Positions 9,110 to 17,930 are shown, counted from the first letter of the stretch. The stretch is 64,000 bases of DNA from JAEUPI01 sp963814435 (GCA_963814435.1 CAWFCV010000024.1:124001-188000); one strand, 5' to 3'. The notes: generated by a model not told the origin, from the sequence alone. Translations and numbers: made by a program.

Positions 9110-9859
9110 ATGATCTTCCGCCAGCTGTTCGAACCGCTGTCGAGCACCTACACCTACCTGCTGGGCTGCGAGCAGACGGGCCAGGCCGTGCTGATCGACC
9201 CGGTGGTGAACTGCGTCGACCGCGACCTGGCTGAAATCGCACAGCTTGGATTGACGCTCGCGATCACGGTGGACACGCACATCCACGCCGACCACATCAC
9301 CGGCGCGCTGCACCTGAAGCAGCGCGTCGACAGCCGCATCGCCACGCCGGCGATGGAGCGCCTGCCCTGCACCGACGTGGGCATTGCCGAGGGCACGCCG
9401 TTGCGCGTGGGCAGCATCGAGCTCGAGCCACTGCACACGCCGGGCCACACCGATGGTCATTTCGCCTTCGTGGTGGATCAACGCGTGTTCACCGGCGACG
9501 CGCTGCTGATCGACGGCTGCGGGCGCACCGACTTCCAGAACGGCAGCTCGGCGCAGCTGTACCGCAGCGTCCACGACAAGCTCTTCACGCTGCCCGACGA
9601 GCTGCTGGTGTACCCGGGGCACGACTACCAGCAGCGATGCGTGTCGTCGATCGGGCAGGAGAAGGCCCGCAACCCGCGCCTGGGCCAGCAGCACACGCTG
9701 GAGCAGTTCGAGCAGATCATGGCCGGGCTGAATCTGCCCTACCCCAAGTTCATCGACCACGCGGTGCCGGGCAACCGGCGCTGCGGCGCGTGCCCCGACG
9801 ACCTGCCCGAGCAGATGCAGGTCTACTGCAGGAGCATGGCGCACAGCCCGCAGGGCTGA
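9110..9859 (+). CDS. Persulfide dioxygenase-like metallo-beta-lactamase fold protein (ETHE1 type)
   Basis: A 249-residue MBL-fold protein with the metal motif THIHADH (residues 56-62), HTPGHTDGH, FTGDALLIDGCGRTDFQ and VYPGHDY. The GCGRTDFQNG segment and the length mark the ETHE1/persulfide dioxygenase branch rather than glyoxalase II. These enzymes oxidise glutathione persulfide to sulfite and glutathione in the cytoplasm using one iron. The C-terminal extension contains RRCGACPDDL. The ribosome site is GGAGGCC just before the ATG. It probably serves sulfide detoxification and is not linked to the aromatic genes. Confidence 0.85.
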   Translation: MIFRQLFEPLSSTYTYLLGCEQTGQAVLIDPVVNCVDRDLAEIAQLGLTLAITVDTHIHADHITGALHLKQRVDSRIATPAMERLPCTDVGIAEGTPLRVGSIELEPLHTPGHTDGHFAFVVDQRVFTGDALLIDGCGRTDFQNGSSAQLYRSVHDKLFTLPDELLVYPGHDYQQRCVSSIGQEKARNPRLGQQHTLEQFEQIMAGLNLPYPKFIDHAVPGNRRCGACPDDLPEQMQVYCRSMAHSPQG

Positions 9860-9886
9860 CGTTCCATGCCGGCGCTCGCTCGTCGC

Positions 9887-10498
9887 TCAGCTGCGCAGCG
9901 GCAGCGCGACGCCGATCGCCACGAACACGCCGCCGCAGGCCTGGTTGAAGCGTCGCCCCACGCGCCGCAGCCATGGGCTGATGCGGTGCGCCATGCTGGC
10001 GATGAACAGCTCGGTGGCGATCTCGATGACGCCGAAGGTGCCGGCCATCACGACGAACTGCACGACCAGGCTGCGCGCCGGGTCGATGAACTGCGGCAGG
10101 AACGCCGCGAAGAACAGCAGCCCCTTCGGGTTGGTCACGGCCGACAGCAGCCCCTGCTGGAACAGCGACCAGCCGGGCCGCTGCGGCGCGGCGCCGTGCA
10201 CGTCGAGCCCGATCGGCGGCGAGCGCCAGACCTGGATGCCCAGCCACACCAGGTAGGCGCCACCCAGCCACTTCATCAACGTGAGCCACGCCAGCGAGGT
10301 CTGCAGCAGCGCACCGATGCCGAACATCGACAGCGCGATCACCGCGACGAAGCCGACCGCGCCGCCGACGATCGTGTACAGCGCCTGGCGCCGGCCGTGC
10401 AGCGCGCCGTGCGTCAGCGCGAGCAGCCCGTTGGGCCCCGGCGACAGCGACAGCCCGGTGGCCGCCAGCAGGTAGATCACCCAGGTGTGGAAGTCCAT
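9887..10498 (-). CDS. LysE/RhtB-family exporter
   Basis: A 203-residue inner-membrane protein with about six spans. It carries the LysE-family N-terminal signature SPGPNGLLALTHG (residues about 19-31) and the central NPKGLLFFAAFLPQFID segment. Members export amino acids or homoserine lactones and similar small molecules. It sits four bases downstream of an SDR gene on the same strand, so the two are probably co-transcribed. The substrate cannot be told from the sequence. Confidence 0.85.
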   Translation of the reverse strand: MDFHTWVIYLLAATGLSLSPGPNGLLALTHGALHGRRQALYTIVGGAVGFVAVIALSMFGIGALLQTSLAWLTLMKWLGGAYLVWLGIQVWRSPPIGLDVHGAAPQRPGWSLFQQGLLSAVTNPKGLLFFAAFLPQFIDPARSLVVQFVVMAGTFGVIEIATELFIASMAHRISPWLRRVGRRFNQACGGVFVAIGVALPLRS

Positions 10499-10502
10499 GC
10501 GC

Positions 10503-11288
10503 TCACACCGCGTTCAGGTGCATGCCGAAATCGAGCTCGACGATCGCACCGGTCATCATCGACGCGCTGGCGATCAGCCAGTGGATCGTCTCGGCCACCT
10601 CGTCGGGATGGCCGATGCGCTTGAGCGGTGACACCGCGATCTGGTGTGCGCGGCGCTGCGCGAACGTGTCGGGCGCCAGGCGCTCGACGAAGCCCTGCTC
10701 CACCAGCGCCGGGCACACCGCGTTCACCCGCACCTCGGGCGCGAGCACGCGCGCCAGCGCCAGCGTCAGCGTGTTCAGCGCGCCCTTGGAGGCGGCGTAC
10801 GCGATCGACGAGCCGCTGCCCATCAGCGCCGCGCGCGACGAGATGCTCACCACGGCACCGCGGCCGGTGGCCTTGAGGTGCGGCGCGGCGGCGCGGATCA
10901 TCTGGAACGGCCCGATGGTGTTGACGGCATAGATGCGCTGGAAGTCCTCGGCCGACAGATCGTGCAGGTTGGCGTGCGGCACCATCTTGCTGATGCCCGC
11001 GGCGTTGACCAGCGCGTCGAGCCGGCCGAGGGCCCTGACCGTCGCGGCCACCAGTTGCACGCAGTCGGCGTCGCGCGTCACGTCGCCCTGGAGCGCGATG
11101 CCGCGCTGGCCCGTCGCGTGGGCGCCGGCCGCCAGCGCAGCCGCGGCGTCGCGCTGGCTCTCGTCGAGGTGGTTCACGGCCACCTGCCAGCCTTCGCGGG
11201 CGAAGCGCCGGGCCGTGGCGGCACCGATGCCCGACGCGGCACCGGTGATCAGCACCACACGTCGTTCGGGAGCGGCGGGTTCAGCCAT
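10503..11288 (-). CDS. Short-chain dehydrogenase/reductase
   Basis: A 261-residue classical SDR. It has the Rossmann motif TGAASGIG (residues about 15-22), NAAGIS, and the catalytic set Ser (SISSRAALMG) and YAASK. The C terminus ends FGMHLNAV after the usual WLIAS-x-MMTGAI segment. It would oxidise or reduce a hydroxyl/carbonyl with NAD(P)H. The gene is followed immediately by a LysE exporter. No feature points to a specific substrate; acetoacetyl-CoA reductase-like and sugar or alcohol dehydrogenase roles are equally possible. Confidence 0.85.
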   Translation of the reverse strand: MAEPAAPERRVVLITGAASGIGAATARRFAREGWQVAVNHLDESQRDAAAALAAGAHATGQRGIALQGDVTRDADCVQLVAATVRALGRLDALVNAAGISKMVPHANLHDLSAEDFQRIYAVNTIGPFQMIRAAAPHLKATGRGAVVSISSRAALMGSGSSIAYAASKGALNTLTLALARVLAPEVRVNAVCPALVEQGFVERLAPDTFAQRRAHQIAVSPLKRIGHPDEVAETIHWLIASASMMTGAIVELDFGMHLNAV

Positions 11289-11383
11289 GGATGCCCAGCA
11301 TGATCAGCAGCGGATCGAGATTGGACCCGAGTCTAGAAGGGTCTCCTGACCTATGCCAGGCCGCCATCGACCCCGGCCGGGTG

Positions 11384-11728
11384 CTAAAGCTTCGCATCCC
11401 AGTGGAAGTGGTGCATCACGCGATGCAGGATCGGTGTGAACACCAGCGCAGCCGTGACGATGAAGACCAGGCCCGCGTACAGCGCGTAAACTCCCGCGAA
11501 CAGCTTGCCCGGCGTCGACTGAGGCGCATTGACGGGCCCCATGCCGCCCAGCAGCATGGCTGCGTTCAGGAATGCGTCGATCCACGGCAGCTGTTCGAAG
11601 ACCACATAGCCGGCTATGCCCGCGGCCAGCGACGCCAACAGCAGCGCCAGTGCCCAGGCAACGTGCAGCGCCAGGCGCTGAACGAAGCCGGCGCGGGGCA
11701 ATGGCGCTTGGTGCCGCGATTCGTACAT
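11384..11728 (-). CDS. Small membrane protein (unrecognised)
   Basis: A 114-residue protein, starting MYESRHQ, with two clear hydrophobic segments (about residues 22-45 and 78-100). Between them is a pore-loop-like stretch AAMLLGGMGPVN, so a two-span ion-channel-like fold is conceivable but unproven. The C terminus is histidine-rich (HRVMHHFHWD). Longer in-frame versions up to 11860 exist, but the shorter start places the first span sensibly. It is the first gene of the run of small minus-strand genes that lasts to 18.7 kb. Confidence 0.45.
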   Translation of the reverse strand: MYESRHQAPLPRAGFVQRLALHVAWALALLLASLAAGIAGYVVFEQLPWIDAFLNAAMLLGGMGPVNAPQSTPGKLFAGVYALYAGLVFIVTAALVFTPILHRVMHHFHWDAKL

Positions 11729-11860
11729 GCTGATCCCGCCGGAAAGCGTGAGCCGAAACCCATTGTGAACCCGTTGTACGGCCGCCGGCCACACACGATC
11801 CGGGCCCACCACTTGCGCAGCCACTTCGGATGACGAGCGGGCGAGAGCTCTGTGAGGCAC

Positions 11861-12280
11861 TCAGCGAAGCGCCTTGCGAACCACGAGCTTGAGGCCGGAC
11901 CATGTGTCGTTCACCGCGCAGACCTTGATGTCCACCAGGCCCAGCGCCAGTGCGAGTTCCCGGATGGTCCCTTCGTCGACCGTGGTGGCCACTGCGGACG
12001 ACTTCTTGGGCCAAGACACCCAGATGCTGGCCTCGGGGTTGAGCTGTTTGCGCAGGGCCGCCAGGCGCCTGGCGAGCTCGGCCTTCTCGGTGACGAACAG
12101 GTGAACGATGTCGGTGCCCGCGCTGACCCGGCCTTCGAAGACCAGGCCTGGCGGCAGCGGCTGCACCAGCGCCGTGTAGTCGGCCGGAGCGCCGATGACA
12201 AACACGCGGCTGGACTCGCGATAGCCCAGCTTCTTTGCGAGCGGTGTGCCCGAGTAGCCTGCCGGCTTCGACGTGTTCAT
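11861..12280 (-). CDS. DUF3052 family protein
   Basis: A 139-residue soluble protein beginning MNTSKPAGYSGTPLAKKLG and containing the family-like segments RVFVIGAPADY and SIWVSWPKKSS, ending SGLKLVVRKALR. This matches the small DUF3052 family of unknown function, whose members often have the KLGxK / WPKK pattern. The start is the ATG at 12280, because upstream residues are low-complexity. No neighbour explains its role. Confidence 0.65.
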   Translation of the reverse strand: MNTSKPAGYSGTPLAKKLGYRESSRVFVIGAPADYTALVQPLPPGLVFEGRVSAGTDIVHLFVTEKAELARRLAALRKQLNPEASIWVSWPKKSSAVATTVDEGTIRELALALGLVDIKVCAVNDTWSGLKLVVRKALR

Positions 12281-12290
12281 CCTCGGCGCG

Positions 12291-12593
12291 CTACTTGGCA
12301 AACGGACTCGTGCACCACTGCTGCTCACAAGGCACCCCGTCGTGGTTGCCGTCCATCCTGGTTCCGGGGCAGTTATCGAGGAAGAACTTCGCCTCGGAGC
12401 ACGAAGTCATCTGGGAGCAGTGGATCCGGCCGTCGCAGCTGAAGTTCGCCGTTGGCGCCACGGCTTCTGCGCTCTGGACAGGCTGCGCTGCGGGCGATTG
12501 CGGTCGAGCCGCATGGCGTGCACTGCTCTGCTGGTACCGCTGGTAGCCGTAGGCGCCGACGTTCCACGATCTCAGCCTACCGGTCAGTGCCAT
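12291..12593 (-). CDS. Excalibur calcium-binding domain protein
   Basis: The C-terminal 45 residues form an Excalibur domain: a cysteine-rich stretch (CDGRIHCSQMTSCSEA) followed by the calcium loop DGNHDGVPCEQQWC. In longer relatives this domain follows a membrane region. Here the N terminus is short (about 50 residues, no clear signal), so the gene may be 5'-shortened or start elsewhere. It is an extracytoplasmic-type domain of unknown function. The coordinates of the start are uncertain. Confidence 0.55.
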   Translation of the reverse strand: MALTGRLRSWNVGAYGYQRYQQSSARHAARPQSPAAQPVQSAEAVAPTANFSCDGRIHCSQMTSCSEAKFFLDNCPGTRMDGNHDGVPCEQQWCTSPFAK

Positions 12594-12665
12594 TCGCGAT
12601 GCCTATGATGGGCTTGCCAGCGGCCGCCGCGGTACTGCGCCAATCGATCGTGCGGACTCAGCGAG

Positions 12666-13016
12666 CTACTTCGCGTACCGCGGTTGGTACAGCTGAACCT
12701 TGAACGCGCCAGGAACGTTGAAATAGGTGACGAAGCCGTACCCGTGGTCTTCGACGGCCTGGGTGAACTCGACGCCGCGCCCCTTCAGCTCAGCCACCGT
12801 CTGTTCGATGTTGTCGCAATAGAACGAGATGTCCGACGTGCCGGAAGGCGGACCGTTGTTCTCGGTTGGGTGGACGCCAAGATCGGCTTGCGGTGCGTCG
12901 AAGATCAGCCATCCGCCTCCGACGTCGGTGCCGGTCAGTCCAAGCTTGTCGCTGATGAACGTGCGCAGCGCCTCGGCCTCCGAGGAGTAGAACATCGCAT
13001 GCATGCCGCGAATCAT
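12666..13016 (-). CDS. VOC-family (glyoxalase/bleomycin-resistance fold) protein
   Basis: A 116-residue single-module vicinal-oxygen-chelate protein. It starts MIRGMHAMFYSS, has a central SDISFYCDNIEQTVAELKGRGVEF-like second half (residues about 63-86) and ends FKVQLYQPRY, the usual terminal beta strand. Metal ligands expected in the family could be His6 and the acidic residues near the C terminus. The substrate is unknown. It lies in the block of small accessory genes, and a second, unrelated VOC gene occurs at 47.2 kb. Confidence 0.7.
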   Translation of the reverse strand: MIRGMHAMFYSSEAEALRTFISDKLGLTGTDVGGGWLIFDAPQADLGVHPTENNGPPSGTSDISFYCDNIEQTVAELKGRGVEFTQAVEDHGYGFVTYFNVPGAFKVQLYQPRYAK

Positions 13017-13029
13017 GGGAACCTCGCTT

Positions 13030-13593
13030 TCAGCGTGGCGATGCGCCGGAGCCCGGCACCGAGTTCAGGCTCGGTCGCGACGACAGAGCGAACGAGCGCA
13101 TTGGCTGCCAACGGCCAGAAGCATTTTCGATGAGCACGATCTCGTGGCACGAGCACGCAATGCCGGCACCGACCGATAACGACACCAACAGTTCGGTTTC
13201 GGCGTCACTGTGCTCCAACCTTCCACCGTGTGCAACGGTGAGGTGCGGCACCACCGTCCGGTATTGGCCTCCGTACGGTGGGAACTCGGGAAACTGTTGC
13301 GTCAAACGCCTGGTGAGTGCGATGAACGGTGCGGATGGCTCGGGTGCGAGGTACAGCGCGCCAGGAAAGCGGCGGACCTGTTGAAGCGTGAAGGTGAAGC
13401 TGCGTGTGGCCGACACCACCGCGCTCGCCTGCTCGACCACGGCCACGGAAATCAGCTCGGGCGACATGAACGGGTACAGAAGCGTGATGTGCGCCGGGAC
13501 ACCGAGCCTGGCCGAAGGATCGAGGCGCTCGCGCCAGTGCGCGACGTGAGGTTCTGCCTCCGGTACACGAACAATGAACGCGGACTGTGCCAT
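13030..13593 (-). CDS. 2'-5' RNA ligase/2H phosphoesterase family protein
   Basis: A 187-residue protein with the two HxT motifs that define the 2H phosphoesterase superfamily: HITLLYPF (about residue 36) and HLTVAHG (about residue 117). Such enzymes hydrolyse or form 2'-5' phosphodiester or cyclic phosphate bonds in RNA or nucleotides. The gene starts 13 bases upstream of the VOC gene on the same strand. The last 15 residues are proline/serine-rich and probably disordered. No nearby RNA gene suggests a target. Confidence 0.75.
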   Translation of the reverse strand: MAQSAFIVRVPEAEPHVAHWRERLDPSARLGVPAHITLLYPFMSPELISVAVVEQASAVVSATRSFTFTLQQVRRFPGALYLAPEPSAPFIALTRRLTQQFPEFPPYGGQYRTVVPHLTVAHGGRLEHSDAETELLVSLSVGAGIACSCHEIVLIENASGRWQPMRSFALSSRPSLNSVPGSGASPR

Positions 13594-13656
13594 GCGACAA
13601 ACGGCTAACGATCGAGCACGCTGGGCGCCAGCGGCCGGACGCGCGCACGACAGGCC

Positions 13657-14010
13657 CTAGCACACGACGCCGCGTGTGATCTTCTGGTCCCGCAGATTGA
13701 CTCCGAACCAGCAACGATGGCGTTTGCCGCTCTCGTACCGGTTGCATTGCATCTGATCGACGACCTTGATTGTTGCATTCGGACCGGTGCATTCATCGAC
13801 CTTCGGGGTCACAGCCATCGCTTCGTAGAGGTCTCGGGCGGCGATCCCCGTCAGTTCGACATACAAGTGAGTGTTTTGCGGTTCCTCAGACGGTGGATCG
13901 TAGAACGTTGCGCCGCCGATTCGATAGGTGCCCGACAACGATCGCCGCTCAGAAGCCGTGACGCCGGCGAGCACGCCCATCAGCACGGCAAGCAGGCCGA
14001 CGCGACTCAT
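13657..14010 (-). CDS. Secreted hypothetical protein
   Basis: A 117-residue protein starting MSRVGLLAVLMGVLAGVTA, a clear signal peptide. The mature part has four cysteines in its C-terminal half (DECTG, MQCNRY, HRCWFG and a terminal C), suggesting two disulfides in the periplasm. An upstream in-frame methionine would lengthen it to about 131-148 residues. I do not recognise the family. It is alone in its strand context, with about 60 and 140 bases free on either side. Confidence 0.45.
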   Translation of the reverse strand: MSRVGLLAVLMGVLAGVTASERRSLSGTYRIGGATFYDPPSEEPQNTHLYVELTGIAARDLYEAMAVTPKVDECTGPNATIKVVDQMQCNRYESGKRHRCWFGVNLRDQKITRGVVC

Positions 14011-14148
14011 CGCCCGACGTTTGAGTTCGACGCAACCGGGGCCAGCCATCATCTTGCTTTGCCGCTTGTGAAGCCGGTGCGGCTCTTGCGCAGTGCATCG
14101 CACCGACCGGCCGCCGCAACTTCCATCAGTGCTGATCTCGCGACGGGC

Positions 14149-14607
14149 TCAGACCCCATGCCGTCCCTCGCCCGTCAGACTGCGGCTTCGATTGTGCCGC
14201 AGCCACGGCATCGCGGCGAACACCACCAGCATCGCGAGGTAGACGGACCCCGACACCGGGTCCCGACTGGCGAGGTATTCGCCGACGCCGCGTCCTGTCG
14301 CCACCACCGCCAGCAGGAGTTCCGCCGCCACCAGCAGCGCCAGCGACAGCGCTCCCACCCCAACCCAGCCGAGCGGAGCGATCGACGAACCGTATCGTCT
14401 GACCACAAAGCCGGCGGCCATCACGATGGCCACCAGCATCAGCGGCATTTCGGCGAGTTCGGCAGCGCGTTCACCGAGGCGCGGCACCAGGAACGGCACT
14501 CGCACCGACCCGAGCAGGAAGCCGACGCCGAACACCAGGCCGAAGTAGACCGCCGCCACCTGCCAGACCTGACTGGTGCGCCGGCGCACGGGTGGGTCGT
14601 TGCTCAT
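14149..14607 (-). CDS. Four-span membrane protein (unrecognised)
   Basis: A 152-residue protein with hydrophobic segments near residues 16-36, 54-70, 80-100 and 118-135. A double arginine (VVRRYGSS) lies between spans 2 and 3, and the C terminus is basic. The start codon overlaps the stop of the GFA-family gene upstream by four bases, which supports the start and co-translation. Function unknown. Confidence 0.5.
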   Translation of the reverse strand: MSNDPPVRRRTSQVWQVAAVYFGLVFGVGFLLGSVRVPFLVPRLGERAAELAEMPLMLVAIVMAAGFVVRRYGSSIAPLGWVGVGALSLALLVAAELLLAVVATGRGVGEYLASRDPVSGSVYLAMLVVFAAMPWLRHNRSRSLTGEGRHGV

Positions 14608-14990
14608 GCAGTCGGGGTGGTTTGCCGGTCTTCAGGCAGGTACTTCCAGGTCGAGGCACCATCGAGGCGTCGTATACGAACCGGCCCCAATGCACCGGGT
14701 TCGAAATTTCTCGCGTTGACGCCCACACGACTGCCATCGCCGGGCTGGATCCGTTCCCAGTGGATGACGCAGCCGCACGCGTTGCAGCGTACGAAGCGCA
14801 ACATCCGGTCGCCCCACGAATACGACGCCGTCGCGCCGGGTGCGCTGATCACTTTGACTTCGGATGCCTTGTAGTACGCCCAGAGCGTGCCGTAACGCCT
14901 GCAGATCGAGCAGTTGCAGTTCGTCAGCGTGCGCGGCCGGCGTGGGATCTCGACACGAACCGCGCCGCAATGGCAGGTTGCCGACAGCAT
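14604..14990 (-). CDS. GFA/CENP-V domain protein (glutathione-dependent formaldehyde-activating family)
   Basis: A 128-residue protein with the zinc-binding pattern of this family: CHCGAVRVE at residues about 6-14, CNCSICRRYG at about 25-34 and RCNACGCVIHW at about 68-78. Family members bind zinc, and some act on S-hydroxymethylglutathione, but most have no known reaction. It overlaps the following membrane-protein gene (ATGA). It belongs to the accessory block and has no link to the aromatic genes. Confidence 0.75.
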   Translation of the reverse strand: MLSATCHCGAVRVEIPRRPRTLTNCNCSICRRYGTLWAYYKASEVKVISAPGATASYSWGDRMLRFVRCNACGCVIHWERIQPGDGSRVGVNARNFEPGALGPVRIRRLDGASTWKYLPEDRQTTPTA

Positions 14991-15122
14991 GCGGTTGACT
15001 CCATTGGTGTGAACCGGATGGAATTCTGCCAGCCGACATCACGGTGTGCCACGTTGTCGATGCGCTCTTGCGCTGCGAACGGCTTGCGAGTCGTCGAGGC
15101 CCACGGGCGCGCAGGAATAGGC

Positions 15123-15503
15123 TCACTCCTGGCACCGAGCAACCAGCGCACCCGCGCCCAGCACGGCACAAGCCAGCGGCGCCGCCCACATATGCAGGAA
15201 CGACTGAACGTACGCCACGCCCGGATCCTCGGGGACATAGCGAACGCGCACCGCGGCGCCGACGGCAGGCGCACGGTCTGACCCTCCCGCCACCGACGTG
15301 AAACGGTGCACCGCGCCCGCCAAATCGGTGAACTCCACGATCGGGTGGTACGAGGAGGTCGCCTCGTCGTCTTTGCGCTCCTCATGCCCCACAACGCGAC
15401 CGGCGGCGGCCTCGCCCCGAGACTGCGCAGACAGCCGACGAAGGAACAAATAGCCCGCCAGCACGAGAAAGGCGACACCGATGATCGTGAGGTACGTCTG
15501 CAC
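15123..15503 (-). CDS. DUF3592-domain membrane protein
   Basis: A 126-residue protein with an N-terminal span (residues 5-22), a soluble middle (about 30-95) holding the HPIVEF and VRVRYVPEDPGVAYV segments typical of DUF3592, and a C-terminal span (about 105-122). The pattern of one extracytoplasmic beta domain between two spans is the family norm. The function of the family is unknown. The ribosome site AGGAGGTCTCAGGTG precedes the ATG on the minus strand. Confidence 0.7.
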   Translation of the reverse strand: MQTYLTIIGVAFLVLAGYLFLRRLSAQSRGEAAAGRVVGHEERKDDEATSSYHPIVEFTDLAGAVHRFTSVAGGSDRAPAVGAAVRVRYVPEDPGVAYVQSFLHMWAAPLACAVLGAGALVARCQE

Positions 15504-15557
15504 CTGAGACCTCCTGTTTGAGTTGAGTCGGTGCCAACGTGCGGCGAGCGTCGATGG

Positions 15558-16508
15558 CTACATGCCCACGTTGTCGAGAATGAACTTCTGCATCGCCGAT
15601 CGAATGGTCGCCTGCTCCACCGCGATCAGCAGATGACCTCCTCGGTCGAAGCTGCTCAGCGTTGCCCCGGGAATCGTTGCCGCCGCGAACTCCGCGTTGC
15701 GATAGAGCTGCAGGGTGTCATCGGTGGCATGAACGATGAATGTCGGGGCTCTGACCCCGGCGATCCGGTCGTTGGGCATCGCGGCCCTGTTGTCGAAGGC
15801 GACGCCGGCGGATCGTGGCGCGACCGGATTCATGGTGTCGATCACCTGGTCCACCAAGCGACGCCGATCCGGCAAGAGGCCAGCGACGACCTCATCGCTG
15901 GCCCCCATCAAGTTCATCAGCTGCCTTTTCAGCACCGTACTGACGGTCCAGTACAGCGGGTCGTACTTGAAGATCGTCGTCAGCGCATCGCCCTTCCAGT
16001 TGGCCTGCGCCTGATCGGGATCGGACGACGACGCGACGCCGCAGGAGATCAGTGTCAGCGAGGTGACTCGTTCCGGAAACAGCAGCGCGAAGAGCAGCGC
16101 CGAAGGGCCGCCGTGCGACAGCGCGACGACCGCGACCTTGCCGATGCCCAGGTGGCCGAGCAGGTGCGCATAGGCGCGCGCCTGCTCGTCGAACGTGGCG
16201 CCGGCGTGGAAGGTCGAGCGCAGATAACCAAAGCGCGAAGGCGCTATCCAGTGGAAGCCCTCGCCGACCACCGCCTGCGCAATCAGTTCGCCCTGATCGA
16301 AGCCGCCGCCGCTGCCGTGAATCACCAGCACAGCCGGACCCGATCCGCCCTCAGCGAACTCGATATCGCCGTAGGGCGAAGGGACGATGCTGCTCCTGCC
16401 AGCGACCCGTTGATATGCACGGCCGATGTCGTGCAGGTACGTGGCCGCGGCAACCACCGCCAGGGCGGTCAGCGCGACCGCCATCCAGCGCAGGATCGAC
16501 ATGGCCAT
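15558..16508 (-). CDS. Membrane-anchored alpha/beta hydrolase
   Basis: A protein of about 316 residues. An N-terminal hydrophobic anchor (MAMSILRWMAVALTALAVV) is followed by an alpha/beta hydrolase domain with the oxyanion segment VIHGSGGG, the nucleophile elbow ALSHGG (Ser in place of the usual GxSxG with Ala at the first position), an acid in HATDD and the catalytic His in DRGGHLL. The domain therefore looks complete and probably faces the periplasm. The start at 16508 is chosen because it begins the anchor; a longer form to 16607 exists. The substrate is unknown. Confidence 0.7.
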   Translation of the reverse strand: MAMSILRWMAVALTALAVVAAATYLHDIGRAYQRVAGRSSIVPSPYGDIEFAEGGSGPAVLVIHGSGGGFDQGELIAQAVVGEGFHWIAPSRFGYLRSTFHAGATFDEQARAYAHLLGHLGIGKVAVVALSHGGPSALLFALLFPERVTSLTLISCGVASSSDPDQAQANWKGDALTTIFKYDPLYWTVSTVLKRQLMNLMGASDEVVAGLLPDRRRLVDQVIDTMNPVAPRSAGVAFDNRAAMPNDRIAGVRAPTFIVHATDDTLQLYRNAEFAAATIPGATLSSFDRGGHLLIAVEQATIRSAMQKFILDNVGM

Positions 16509-16554
16509 CGAAGGGGGTGGCGACGGATTCGTGCGATCCGGCGGCGGCTGACGA

Positions 16555-17163
16555 TCAGATCGAATCAAGACCCGCCTGGCGCTTGCCGCCAAACGCAGCG
16601 AAGTCAATCTCCTCGGCGGTGGCGGTACCGTTCTTGCGGCCCGGGTAACTCAACCAGGTCATCGCGACGTTGAGCTCCTGAATGACGCTTTCGGCCTCGA
16701 TCGTCGATCCGTTGTCGAGCTGCATCGTGCCGGTGGTGTGGGCGTCCTGGATGAGCGTCACGTCGTAGCCGCGCTCCAGCGCGCCATAGGCGGTGGCGCG
16801 TATGCACCAGTTGGTCGCCGCTCCGGCCAACGCGATGTGCGTCACGCTGAGCCTGGCCAGCTCGTCGTCGAGCGTGGTCTGCTCGAACGACGAGTTGAAC
16901 TGCTTGTGGATCCGTGGCTCCGCGTCAGACGGCACCAGCTCGGGTACCCACTGCCACTGCGGGCTGCCGTAGCGCAAGTCGTCATCGGCGTGCTGCACCC
17001 ATATCACCGGCACGCCCTGGGCCCGGGCTCGATCGACAGCCCGTGACACGTTGTGGATGATCCGCGGAGCCTCCCACGACTCGCCCATCACGCCGACCTG
17101 AACGTCGACGACCAGTAGAACGCCTTGATTGCCCTCACGCACCGTTGCCATGGCGGCCGCCAT
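16555..17163 (-). CDS. Isochorismatase/cysteine hydrolase family protein
   Basis: A protein of about 202 residues with the three catalytic elements of the family: Asp in LLVVDVQVG (about residue 20), a lysine in HKQFNSSF (about residue 90) and the nucleophilic Cys in AATNWCIRATA (about residue 120). These enzymes hydrolyse amides or enol ethers; nicotinamidase-like and N-carbamoyl hydrolase members exist. The start MAAAMATVREG overlaps the beginning of a small membrane-protein gene on the same strand by 29 bases. The substrate is not predictable. Confidence 0.8.
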   Translation of the reverse strand: MAAAMATVREGNQGVLLVVDVQVGVMGESWEAPRIIHNVSRAVDRARAQGVPVIWVQHADDDLRYGSPQWQWVPELVPSDAEPRIHKQFNSSFEQTTLDDELARLSVTHIALAGAATNWCIRATAYGALERGYDVTLIQDAHTTGTMQLDNGSTIEAESVIQELNVAMTWLSYPGRKNGTATAEEIDFAAFGGKRQAGLDSI

Positions 17164-17371
17164 TGTGGGATGAATGCTTGCGCGGTGGCAAGCATTCAGT
17201 CGGGTTGGCCACGAACAACCAGGCAAGGAGCACGAGCGCGGGCACGGCCAGGAACCACGCCGAACTGCCGGTGAAGTGCTGGCCCGCGACGGCGATCACA
17301 CCGCCAGCCACAAGGCAAAGCGCGAGCAGAAGCAGTCGACGCCGCAGGCTCGCGGCAAATGGTGCGTTCAA
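17135..17371 (-). CDS. Small two-span membrane protein
   Basis: A 78-residue protein with hydrophobic segments at about residues 12-30 and 38-54 and a basic, histidine-containing tail. Its 3' end overlaps the start of the isochorismatase gene by 29 bases on the same strand. I do not recognise it. It could be a real small membrane protein or an incidental open frame; the clean hydrophobic pattern favours the former. Confidence 0.35.
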   Translation of the reverse strand: MNAPFAASLRRRLLLLALCLVAGGVIAVAGQHFTGSSAWFLAVPALVLLAWLFVANPTECLPPRKHSSHNGGRHGNGA

Positions 17372-17534
17372 CTCAGATGCTCCGTTGCCGTGAGCTCACC
17401 CTGGGTCATATGCGGTCCAGCCAGGCCGTGCGCTTCGAAGACGGTTTCGTGCCAGCGCATGCTGTTCAAGACGGCAAGGTCGACCTTCGACGGACTCATC
17501 TGCGCCATCCGCTGGGAGCCGCACTGCATCTCAA

Positions 17535-17930
17535 TCAGGCCCCGACCTTTGCCAAGTAGGCAACCAGCAGATAAGCCGAGCAGGTGATGATCGTCGTGAG
17601 TGTCATGGCCATGCCGAACACCCGGAACGCGTAGTTCTCCTTGCTCTGGCTGACACCGTATGCATGGGACACCCGGCCAATCAGCAGGGCAAGACCGAGG
17701 GCGTGAATGAAGTACGGATGCGCGGCCTGACTCTCCGCGATGAAGATCAACACCAGGCTCAGCGGGACATATTCGGCGAAGTTCGAGTGAACACGCATCG
17801 CCCTGAGCATGGCCGTGTTGCCCGAGTCACCGATTGCGATCCTCAGGCTTCTTCTGAGCCGCAACGTCCGAATGCTCAGAGCCACGAACAGCAGAGCGAG
17901 CAGCGAAGCATAGAGCGGGAGTATGCGCAT
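17535..17930 (-). CDS. MAPEG-family membrane protein (YecN-like)
   Basis: A 131-residue membrane protein with four spans and the family signature RAMRVHSNFAEYVPLSLVL (about residues 43-61), with GRVSHAYGVSQ later on. Bacterial MAPEG proteins of this type relate to glutathione transferases of membranes, but their physiological reaction is mostly unknown. The 160 bases between it and the small membrane-protein gene at 17371 hold nothing I can identify. Confidence 0.8.
   Translation of the reverse strand: MRILPLYASLLALLFVALSIRTLRLRRSLRIAIGDSGNTAMLRAMRVHSNFAEYVPLSLVLIFIAESQAAHPYFIHALGLALLIGRVSHAYGVSQSKENYAFRVFGMAMTLTTIITCSAYLLVAYLAKVGA

Noticed and set aside
9845..9857. Terminator after the persulfide dioxygenase gene (AGCCCGCAGGGCT)
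   Set aside because: The hairpin lies inside the last codons and has no T run, so it is not supported as a terminator.
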